From contig JAEDMH010000045.1 in the NCBI GenBank assembly GCA_016303095.1, positions 1 to 15,813 on the forward strand: a DNA stretch of 15,813 nt. The letters run 5' to 3'. The DNA comes from Lentisphaeria bacterium (GTDB taxonomy: Bacteria; Verrucomicrobiota; Lentisphaeria; Oligosphaerales; Oligosphaeraceae). Of this stretch, positions 7,534 to 13,172 are shown one piece after another. How positions within the stretch are numbered: the stretch's first letter is position 1; each line of letters begins with the position of its first letter. The notes under the pieces were generated by a model. That model did no database searches, was not told the origin of the DNA, and was given only the letters and a program-made list of their open reading frames with translations. A program made the position numbers and the translations under genes.

Positions 7534-8214
7534 ATGACCGCTCATTTCATCTTCGCTCTCCGCATCCTCAACGAGATGCTGGACAAAAGCGCCATTCAAT
7601 CCCAGCAGGCCGTCCTCCTGGCCGTGAAGGCCGCGGCGGAAGGCAACGAGGAGATTGCCCGAAAGGTCATCGAAGGGGACCGAAACCTGGATTTGGCCGA
7701 GGTGGCCATTGAGGAGGAGTGCCTGAAAATCCTGGCCCTGCACCAGCCCGTGGCCGGAGACCTGCGACGGGTGATCACCGTCCTGAAGGTCAATGCCGAA
7801 CTGGAGCGGGTGGGGGATCTGGCCGTCAATATCGCCGACCGGGTCGCCGACCTGAAACGCTTCCACGACGCCCCCCTCCATCGACTGGATTTCTCCGAAA
7901 TGGCCCGGGAAGCCTGCGGCATGCTCAAAAATGCCTTGACCGCTTTCCATGACCAGGATGACGCCTCCGCCCAGGAAGTCCTCCGACGGGACGAAGCCGT
8001 GGACGCCCTCCACCGCCAAACCTACGCCATCGTCCGGGTGGATCTCCTGGCCACCCCCGATGCCGCCCCCTACTACATGGACTGCATCACCATCTCCCGG
8101 TGCTTGGAACGGATCGCCGATATCGCCACCAACATCGCCGAAGATGTCATCTACCTGGAAACCGGAGAAATCGTCCGACACCAAAAAACACCCCAACCCC
8201 CCGATGAAAAATAA
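7534..8214 (+). CDS. phoU: Phosphate signalling regulator PhoU
   Basis: A 226-residue all-helical protein made of two three-helix bundles. PhoU restrains the Pst transporter and, in other bacteria, relays phosphate sufficiency to the PhoR/PhoB two-component system. Each half shows the metal-binding E-x3-D-x3-N pattern: E91/D95/N99 (ELERVGDLAVNIADRV) and E192/D196/N200 (LERIADIATNIAEDV). Family sequences such as HQPVAGDLRRVITVLKVN are clear. A GGGAGG sequence lies at 7518-7523 inside the pstB end, about 10 bp before the ATG. No phoR/phoB lies after it; the operon ends here and the next gene is convergent. No clear intrinsic terminator follows. Confidence 0.96.
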   Translation: MTAHFIFALRILNEMLDKSAIQSQQAVLLAVKAAAEGNEEIARKVIEGDRNLDLAEVAIEEECLKILALHQPVAGDLRRVITVLKVNAELERVGDLAVNIADRVADLKRFHDAPLHRLDFSEMAREACGMLKNALTAFHDQDDASAQEVLRRDEAVDALHRQTYAIVRVDLLATPDAAPYYMDCITISRCLERIADIATNIAEDVIYLETGEIVRHQKTPQPPDEK

Positions 8215-8248
8215 TCACCCAGGTCGGAAAAAACCGGTCGGGGTCTTT

Positions 8249-8304
8249 CCCTCCGGGGGGGGGATCCCTAGATTTCTAGATCCCTAGATTTCTAGAACCT
8301 CTAG
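8249..8304 (+). repeat. Composite repeat L: CCCTCC-G-run plus CTAG tract
   Basis: Left copy of a composite repeat. CCCTCC and a G-run are followed by CTAG motifs at 8268, 8276, 8284, 8292 and 8301, that is an 8-bp period (CTAGATTT, CTAGATCC, CTAGATTT, CTAGAACC). The 22 bp at 8275-8296 are identical to 10683-10704, on the other side of the AT-rich gene pair and in the same orientation. CTAG is normally a rare tetranucleotide in bacterial DNA, so the cluster stands out. Confidence 0.85.
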
Positions 8305-8315
8305 CTCTTCGATTC

Positions 8316-8367
8316 CCCCCCCGCTTGCGGGGGAAAAAGGGGGCAATCCTCCTGAACCCCGGCAGGG
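8316..8367 (+). repeat. Hairpin repeat, copy 1
   Basis: A perfect stem CCCCCGC-TT-GCGGGGG (8318-8333), a purine spacer, then the 23 bp at 8345-8367, which are identical to 8565-8587. The same order of elements recurs in copy 2, about 220 bp downstream. The stem is followed by A5 on the plus strand and not by T, so it does not look like a terminator of phoU. Confidence 0.85.
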
Positions 8368-8438
8368 GTGGGAGGATCGCTAGACGGGGGTGAAGGGAGG
8401 CCCAAGGGGCCGACCGAAACCCCCGGCAAAGAGGGGAG

Positions 8439-8472
8439 ACACGGAGGGCACGGAAACGCCGCTGCGCGGCGC
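8439..8472 (+). repeat. Dispersed 34-bp repeat, copy B
   Basis: Matches the reverse complement of positions 1-34 with one difference (G at 8448 where copy A has A). It contains the stem CGCCGC-TGC-GCGGCG and ACGGA repeats; similar GCACGGA and CCACAGAG sequences continue to 8489. The two copies lie over 8 kb apart in opposite orientation, both in intergenic DNA. Confidence 0.85.
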
Positions 8473-8537
8473 ACGGAAGCCACAGAGAGGCGGGACCTGC
8501 CCCCCCCGCACGTCCCGCCCGGGGATTGACGGGAAAT

Positions 8538-8587
8538 CCCCCCCGCTTGCGGGGGACGGGGGGAAATCCTCCTGAACCCCGGCAGGG
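8538..8587 (+). repeat. Hairpin repeat, copy 2
   Basis: Second copy of the hairpin repeat: stem CCCCCGC-TT-GCGGGGG at 8540-8555, spacer, then 23 bp (8565-8587) identical to copy 1. It ends exactly before the stop codon (8588-8590) of the minus-strand TOPRIM-like gene, so one cassette boundary coincides with the edge of a repeat. Confidence 0.85.
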
Positions 8588-9355
8588 TTATTCCTGGGTA
8601 ATCAATGTCTCCTTTTCTGGACAATCTATCGGGAGATGGAGCATTCTCTGGAGGACATGGTGATATCTTTTCCGAAAGAACAGGAAACTGGGGGAATCGA
8701 TCTTTTCCCACTGTATTTCATCCCCATCCACTCTTTGATAAATTTCCTGGGATCGACAGGCAAGGAATTTTGCCAAGAGTTTTTTCGGAGAGTGGGGAGA
8801 AGCATCGTTACCGGGAGAGGCTTTCTCGAAACGTTGGCTATTATGATATGGTTTTTCCTGGTAATGTGACAGGAGCCAGCATTCGCTTCTGGTACAAGGG
8901 ATCATGGCAACCCCGTTTTGAAAATCCTCAGTAGAGGCGAACCCCCGTTCCACGGCGGAAAGGGTCATTTGGTATGCCTTTTCTGCGGTGAGCCTTTCTT
9001 TTTGCGTGAAGTCGCAGTCATGAAAGAGAATGGCTCCCGTTTCCCATTGGTTTTCCCTCGCTTCTCTTTTGGCCATTTCCCCCAAAATTCTGGCCTGCTG
9101 TTGGAGTGCCGCGAATGCCTTGTTTTCTCCGGCGGCATTCTTTCCTCCGCGCATAACCATTCGCCTAGGGGAAAGGAAGGAAGGACGAGCCAGATCCAGG
9201 CGAGAAAAGAGGCGAAAGTGGAGAGTGTCATGGGGAGAGAGGGCACGCTCTCCCAACGTTTCCAGAGCTTTCATCAGGACTCCAGGATTCCGGTCCTCGC
9301 ATCCCACGTCGCTTGGGCCTTCCCCGCAAACAAGAAACAAGATTTCTTGAGACAT
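8588..9355 (-). CDS. TOPRIM/DUF4276-like protein, putative effector of a two-gene system
   Basis: A 255-residue soluble protein that I cannot assign to a named gene. It begins MSQEILFLVCGEGPSDVG: a hydrophobic strand followed by Glu-Gly (E12-G13), as in TOPRIM folds. A second strand ends in ILFHDCDFT (D113/D115), fitting the TOPRIM DxD pair, and MIPCTRSECWLL (E158) resembles the E-x-W-L-L motif of DUF4276 proteins. TOPRIM proteins beside AAA15/OLD-type ATPases are often nucleases or tRNA-targeting effectors (OLD, Gabija, PARIS AriB, RloB/AbiLii families); that role is inferred here. I start at ATG 9355, 13 bp after the ATPase stop, because the fold begins there. An ATG at 9391 would overlap the ATPase end by 23 bp and add 12 residues. 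Neither start has a good Shine-Dalgarno. Base composition is clearly poorer in GC than the neighbouring operons. Confidence 0.6.
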   Translation of the reverse strand: MSQEILFLVCGEGPSDVGCEDRNPGVLMKALETLGERALSPHDTLHFRLFSRLDLARPSFLSPRRMVMRGGKNAAGENKAFAALQQQARILGEMAKREARENQWETGAILFHDCDFTQKERLTAEKAYQMTLSAVERGFASTEDFQNGVAMIPCTRSECWLLSHYQEKPYHNSQRFEKASPGNDASPHSPKKLLAKFLACRSQEIYQRVDGDEIQWEKIDSPSFLFFRKRYHHVLQRMLHLPIDCPEKETLITQE

Positions 9356-9368
9356 GTTTTTACGAGGG

Positions 9369-10502
9369 TCAAGAATTGAGGGATTGGGCATACTCCACTA
9401 AATTCGTATTTCCCAATGCCTCCCCTGCTCCAAGGAAATCCAATGCCTTCTGAAATTGCGGATCCTGGAATAACTTCCTAGCTCTAGTGCTTCCTGTAGA
9501 ATCTTTGTAGAAAAAGAAAACTTTTTCCTGTGCTTCTTCTACGGAGAGATAATTCAGGAATTGTGCGCTATGTGTAGTGACGAGGAGTTGCTTCCCTTTG
9601 ACGTTTAGCAGGGTCTTCAACAACTTCTCCAACATCTCCTGGTTCAGTCCATTCTCAATTTCATCAAAGGCGAGTAAGGAGGCAGAAGAATGAAGCTGGG
9701 AGAGAATCACCAAAAGCCTTAATGTCCCATAGCTTAGGTGGGTGGAGTCAAAGAAACGTCCTCCTTCCTCTTTTAACATCAGATTCTTCCAACCGAAGGT
9801 CTGCTTCTTGATTTTATGTTCCTTCAGGCAGGGATAGAACTCTTGAAGCTCCTGAAAGACTGTGAGACGTTCTCCTTCTTTCATGGTGGCTAGAAAACCC
9901 ACAAGCCCCTTCCCGTTGGGAGCCACAGAAAAGTCACGTTCTGCGGCAGAAGTCTGGGTGGATTGGGCGATGGCGGTGGGATCCAGCACCTGAAAGACCT
10001 TGAGTCGGCGAATTTCTTCCAGAATGAAGAACTCCTTTGGATTGGTGGGAGAAAAGACAGAGAAGAGGGAACCTTTAGGGGCAAGGGTTGCAGGCAAAGA
10101 ACAAGGAGTCCCATCTAGGATGACAGCCTGATTCTCAAAGCGAAATCGCGTTTGCATAGTCCCTTTCTTCTCTTCCGTCACTTCTTCTTTGAGGCATCGC
10201 TCTGCTTTAGGATCATAGACAACAGACCAGGTTTGCGTGCGTTCTTCCTGGGAAGCTGTAAGGGAGAAGGAAAGATGCTTTTCCCTGTCATCCAAGGGAA
10301 GAAGATCCTCGGGCTGATAGTGGTTGCGTTCTCGCCATTCTGCCACTCTTCCCAAAAGAAAAGCCCGGGCAAAATCCAAAAATTGAAGAAATGTGGATTT
10401 TCCAGAGCCGTTCAGACCAGTCAGAAAGATCACCTTCGGCCAATCGGGGAGGACAAATTCCCCCAGGGACTTGAAGTTGTGAATCTCGATTTTCTGGAAC
10501 AT
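9369..10502 (-). CDS. AAA15/OLD-like ABC-type ATPase of a putative defence pair
   Basis: A 377-residue SMC/ABC-class ATPase, the first gene of the AT-richer cassette. It opens with the family start MFQKIEIHNFKSLGEF, then Walker A GLNGSGKST (29-37). The C-terminal part has the signature-like LSYGTLRLLVIL (256-267), Walker B LLAFDEIENGLN (276-287) and the switch His311 in LLVTTHSAQFLN. This arrangement (AAA_15/AAA_21) is that of RloA, AbiLi, AriA and OLD ATPase domains, and no transporter partner is present. There is no nuclease domain after the ATPase core, so any catalytic activity on nucleic acid would come from the TOPRIM-like neighbour 13 bp downstream. ATG 10502 is preferred; a TTG at 10514 would extend it by four residues. 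The central region (about 85-250) shows no motif I recognise. Function as phage defence is an inference from family and pairing. Confidence 0.8.
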   Translation of the reverse strand: MFQKIEIHNFKSLGEFVLPDWPKVIFLTGLNGSGKSTFLQFLDFARAFLLGRVAEWRERNHYQPEDLLPLDDREKHLSFSLTASQEERTQTWSVVYDPKAERCLKEEVTEEKKGTMQTRFRFENQAVILDGTPCSLPATLAPKGSLFSVFSPTNPKEFFILEEIRRLKVFQVLDPTAIAQSTQTSAAERDFSVAPNGKGLVGFLATMKEGERLTVFQELQEFYPCLKEHKIKKQTFGWKNLMLKEEGGRFFDSTHLSYGTLRLLVILSQLHSSASLLAFDEIENGLNQEMLEKLLKTLLNVKGKQLLVTTHSAQFLNYLSVEEAQEKVFFFYKDSTGSTRARKLFQDPQFQKALDFLGAGEALGNTNLVEYAQSLNS

Positions 10503-10543
10503 GGAAAACGCCAAGCTGGAAAGAGGAAACGCAATTTTTGCCT

Positions 10544-10573
10544 AATATACTATGGGAAAACCTGTTCCCCCAA
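10544..10573 (-). promoter_or_regulatory. Candidate promoter of the ATPase/TOPRIM cassette
   Basis: Read on the minus strand: TTGGGG (10573-10568) and TATATT (10549-10544) separated by 18 bp, about 40 bp before the ATPase start codon. The -10 fits the sigma-70 consensus well (5 of 6); the -35 only in TTG. It suggests the pair has its own promoter and does not depend on read-through from the kinase gene upstream. Confidence 0.35.
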
Positions 10574-10657
10574 AGAGCAAAAATGCCCCCCCTGGAAGAG
10601 AACGCGGAGGATAACCAGGTCGGACCCAAAGAGGACGACGACTCTTCAATTCCCCAC

Positions 10658-10704
10658 CCCTCCAGGGGGGATTTCTAGATTCTCTAGATCCCTAGATTTC
10701 TAGA
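10658..10704 (+). repeat. Composite repeat R: CCCTCCA-G-run plus CTAG tract
   Basis: Right copy of the composite repeat and direct counterpart of 8249-8296. CCCTCCAGGGGGG (forming a small CCCCT-CC-AGGGG stem) is followed by CTAG at 10675, 10684, 10692 and 10700. The 22 bp at 10683-10704 are identical to 8275-8296. A further CTAG at 10720-10723 contains the stop codon of the uridine-kinase-like gene. Confidence 0.85.
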
Positions 10705-10719
10705 CTATTCCATCTATCC

Positions 10720-11298
10720 CTAGAGGAGTTCTGCCCGTTTCTGGGGATGGCAGTTCCGGATATACTCTTCCTCCAGGGGGATCCAGAGGCGTTGGAAGGC
10801 CTGGGCTTTTTCCGGGCCATTCCGTTTCAGGATGCGCTGTTGTTGTTCCTGGGAGGAGACATCGTAGAAGAAGGCGATGTCGGCGTAGTTTCCCAAGGCG
10901 GGATGGAGGGCGTAGGCGCCCTCCACAATGCGCCAGGTATGCTCTCCTGCCACCTTCCGTTCTCCCTCCAGGCGTCCCAAGGTGCATTGGAAGGGTTGGT
11001 ATTGGAAGGGGAAGGGTTGGCGGAGGAAGGGGAGGACCTCCTGCTGGAATCGTTCGTAGTGGACATTTCCCCCGGGGGTGGCCCGTCGCTGGGGGGTGCG
11101 CATCTCTGGGGGAAGGAAGAAATCGTCCATATGGATGACCGCCCCTTGGAGGGCGTGGGCCAGAGCCAGGGCAAGAGTGGTTTTTCCGGCGGCGGCCCGT
11201 CCGTCCAGGGCCAGGATGCGGGGAGCGGGAGCGGGGGGGAGTTGTTGAAGGCGGGAGAGGACCTTTTCCAGGGTCTCTTGGAGGGTTGGGGTGTCCAT
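10720..11298 (-). CDS. Uridine-kinase-like P-loop kinase
   Basis: A 192-residue cytoplasmic P-loop kinase of the uridine kinase/phosphoribulokinase superfamily. Walker A is GRAAAGKT (33-40). The acceptor-side HMDDFFLP (56-63), the EGAYAL motif (126-131) and an Arg-rich lid-like RILKRNGPEKAQAF (155-168) follow in the expected order. Members phosphorylate nucleosides or other small hydroxylated molecules with ATP; the true substrate is not visible. The start at ATG 11298 shares one base with the stop of the binding-protein gene (TGATG), so translation is probably coupled and the kinase belongs to the transporter operon as its last gene. The reading frame stays open far upstream (to 12183), but that part is an out-of-frame shadow of the binding protein. 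Confidence 0.72.
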   Translation of the reverse strand: MDTPTLQETLEKVLSRLQQLPPAPAPRILALDGRAAAGKTTLALALAHALQGAVIHMDDFFLPPEMRTPQRRATPGGNVHYERFQQEVLPFLRQPFPFQYQPFQCTLGRLEGERKVAGEHTWRIVEGAYALHPALGNYADIAFFYDVSSQEQQQRILKRNGPEKAQAFQRLWIPLEEEYIRNCHPQKRAELL

Positions 11299-12395
11299 CA
11301 CGGCAGTGGAGGCAGAGGGAGATTCTGAGGGGGCCAGGGGACCTTCACCTGGTCGGTTCTCAGGAGGAACTGGAAGAGTTCCCGTCCTCGTTTTTCCAGA
11401 TCCACATCTTGGAAGCGCTGGGGATAGAGGATTTTTCCCAGGAGGAGGGCATTGAGATAGGCGATTTCCAGGTTGGTGTAGTAGGCGTTGTAGGGCATAA
11501 GGAGATGGACGCGGCGATGTTGGAAGGCCTCCATGGACTGGAAGAGCTGCGGCGTTCGCCGGTATTCCTCCAAGAAGAGTTCCCAGCCCCCCTGATCCAG
11601 GAAAATCACCTGGGGATTCAGGGAGAGAACCGTCTCCAATTCCAGCTTCCGATAGCCCTGTTCCCCGGGGACAGTATCCAGCACATTCCGGGCGCGGACG
11701 GCCTGAAAGAGGGAATATCCCGCCATGGAGCTGCCAAAGCCCTGAAGGCCGAAATGGGAATGACATCCCAGGTAGACCCGGGGTTGCTCCTCCGGGGAAA
11801 GCCCCTCCGTGCGTTCCCGCAACTCCCCCTGAAGTCCCCGAATGTAGGCCACTACCTCTCTGGCCCGCTCCTCCGCCCCCAAGACTTCCCCCAGGATGAA
11901 CAGGGACTGTTCCACCATGGGATCGAAGGCCTCCCCGTCCCCGTAGTGCAACACCACCACCGGAATCCCCGTGTCTCTCTGCAATTTCTCCATCTCCCCC
12001 GGCGAAGAATAGAAGGTGGAAAAGAGCACATCCGGTTTCTGAGCCAGCAAAGCCTCGGGATCCACAGTGCTGGCAGCCCCCCCTGCCCCAATGACGGGAA
12101 GGCGCTGAAACCACTCCTTGTGGGCCTCCTGATAAGGACGGAAGGAAAACAGAAACCCCTTCTCGCAGGCCTCCACCCCGCATAGCAAGGCGGGATCCCC
12201 CACATAGCAGAAGAGGCGAAGGGCTCCCGCCCCAATGCAGGCGACCCGCCGAATTTCCTGGGGAAGCTCCACCTGACGCCCCAGGGTGTCACGCACCTGG
12301 CGACGCCCCTCCCCGGAGGCCTCAGGGGCGGGACGGGGCGCGCATCCCGCCAGCACAAGCAAGGACAAGAAAACGAAGAGAAAGACGGAGCGCAT
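11298..12395 (-). CDS. ABC transporter substrate-binding lipoprotein (iron/haem/corrinoid type)
   Basis: A 365-residue binding protein of the BtuF/FecB/FepB superfamily (class III, two lobes joined by a long helix). The N-terminus is a lipoprotein signal with lipobox LAGC, Cys18. VRDTLGRQVELPQEIRRVACIG (34-55) is the classic first strand of periplasmic-binding-protein family 2, and VDPEALLAQKPDVLFSTFYS (111-130) the second. Near the end stands LMPYNAYYTNLEIAYLNALLLGKILYP (299-325), a motif I associate with a subgroup whose ligand is uncertain. Partners are the permease and ATPase just upstream. Likely ligands are ferric siderophore, haem or a corrinoid, and none can be singled out. Three C precede the ATG. 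It starts 9 bp after the ATPase stop, and its TGA overlaps the kinase start by one base. Confidence 0.85.
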   Translation of the reverse strand: MRSVFLFVFLSLLVLAGCAPRPAPEASGEGRRQVRDTLGRQVELPQEIRRVACIGAGALRLFCYVGDPALLCGVEACEKGFLFSFRPYQEAHKEWFQRLPVIGAGGAASTVDPEALLAQKPDVLFSTFYSSPGEMEKLQRDTGIPVVVLHYGDGEAFDPMVEQSLFILGEVLGAEERAREVVAYIRGLQGELRERTEGLSPEEQPRVYLGCHSHFGLQGFGSSMAGYSLFQAVRARNVLDTVPGEQGYRKLELETVLSLNPQVIFLDQGGWELFLEEYRRTPQLFQSMEAFQHRRVHLLMPYNAYYTNLEIAYLNALLLGKILYPQRFQDVDLEKRGRELFQFLLRTDQVKVPWPPQNLPLPPLP

Positions 12396-12404
12396 GGGAA
12401 TGAA

Positions 12405-13172
12405 CTAGCCGAAGAGAAAGTGGGCGGGCCGTCCTTCCGTGGGGGGAAGGCATTGGACGGGAACGCGGTAGAGTCGGGAAAGAAGGGCGGGGGTCAGGGT
12501 GTCCGCGGCTTTCCCCAGGGCCAGGGGGCGTCCTTCCTGGAGGAGAAGGACATCGGTGGCCACCCGGAGGGCAAGGTTCACATCGTGGATGGCCAAAACC
12601 ATGATGAGATTTCCTTCTGGAAGAAGTCCTTGGAGAAGGCGGACGATTTCCCGTTGGGCATGGACATCCAGGTTGCTGGTGGGTTCGTCCAGGAGGAGGA
12701 GTTGGGGTTGTTGGGCCAAAGCCTGGGCCAGGGCCACCCGCTGACGTTCTCCCCCCGAGAGGGCATGGAGAGGGCGTTCCTCTTTTCCCGCCAGTCCCAT
12801 CCGTTCCAGGATGTCCTGAGCCAGCCGGAGATCTTCCCGGCGGGGACGCCAGGAGAGATGGGGAATGCGTCCCAGCAGCACCGCTTCCAGGACCGTGCAA
12901 TCCGGGAAGGCGGGGAATTGGGGAACCAGGGCCACCCGTTTGGCCCGTTCCCGTGGGGGAAGAGAGGCGAGAGACAGGGCATCCAAGCGCACCTCCCCCT
13001 GGGCGGGCCTTTCCAGCCCCGCCATCAGCTTCAGAAGGGTGGATTTGCCGGAGCCATTCTCTCCCAGAAGCGCCAGACACTGCCCCGTCCGCAGCCCCAG
13101 AGAAATCCCCTGGAGGGCCTCCGCCTCCCCAGAAGAATAGGCAAAATGGAGATTTTCCAAGATCAATTCCAT
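12405..13172 (-). CDS. FecE/BtuD-type ABC transporter ATP-binding protein
   Basis: A 255-residue importer ATPase for the adjacent FecCD-type permease. Motifs: Walker A GENGSGKST (37-45), Q-loop Q85 (VPQFPAF), signature LSGGERQR (138-145), Walker B LLLLDEPTSNLD (158-169) and switch His196 (LAIHDVNLA), all intact. The last part (VPVQCLPPTEGRPAHFLFG) is the usual short C-terminal segment of FecE/BtuD proteins. ATG 13172 lies inside the end of the permease gene (10-bp overlap) and is preceded by CCCC. The frame is open further upstream to 14132 only as a shadow of the permease gene. Confidence 0.93.
   Translation of the reverse strand: MELILENLHFAYSSGEAEALQGISLGLRTGQCLALLGENGSGKSTLLKLMAGLERPAQGEVRLDALSLASLPPRERAKRVALVPQFPAFPDCTVLEAVLLGRIPHLSWRPRREDLRLAQDILERMGLAGKEERPLHALSGGERQRVALAQALAQQPQLLLLDEPTSNLDVHAQREIVRLLQGLLPEGNLIMVLAIHDVNLALRVATDVLLLQEGRPLALGKAADTLTPALLSRLYRVPVQCLPPTEGRPAHFLFG

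Larger units (their letters stand above)
8215..8587. other. Repeat-rich gap between convergent genes
   Basis: 373 bp between the 3' ends of phoU (plus) and the TOPRIM-like gene (minus). I see no protein gene. It holds a composite hairpin/CTAG tract (8249-8304), two copies of a hairpin repeat (8316-8367 and 8538-8587), a 34-bp dispersed repeat (8439-8472), a GGCCC-AAG-GGGCC stem (8399-8411), and an 8-bp stem GGCGGGAC/GTCCCGCC (8489-8496 with 8512-8519). None of the hairpins is followed by a T-run in the right orientation, so no intrinsic terminator can be assigned to either gene. Confidence 0.8.

Noticed and set aside
8215..8587. CRISPR array or intrinsic terminator in the repeat-rich gap
   Set aside because: Repeats are few, of different types and without regular spacer units, so not CRISPR. 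Hairpins lack a T-run on the proper strand, so no terminator can be supported.
9356..9391. Alternative ATG at 9391 for the TOPRIM-like gene
   Set aside because: It would overlap the ATPase by 23 bp and add residues before the first strand of the fold. ATG 9355 is preferred, though this is not certain.
8605..10703. Plus-strand ORFs inside the ATPase/TOPRIM cassette (such as 8605-8934, 8918-9379, 10152-10703)
   Set aside because: They lie opposite the two minus-strand genes, which have intact motifs; the plus-strand products show none.
11299..12183. Upstream extension of the uridine-kinase-like frame, open to 12183
   Set aside because: Gly/Pro-rich low-complexity translation overlapping the binding-lipoprotein gene in another frame; a by-product of high GC.
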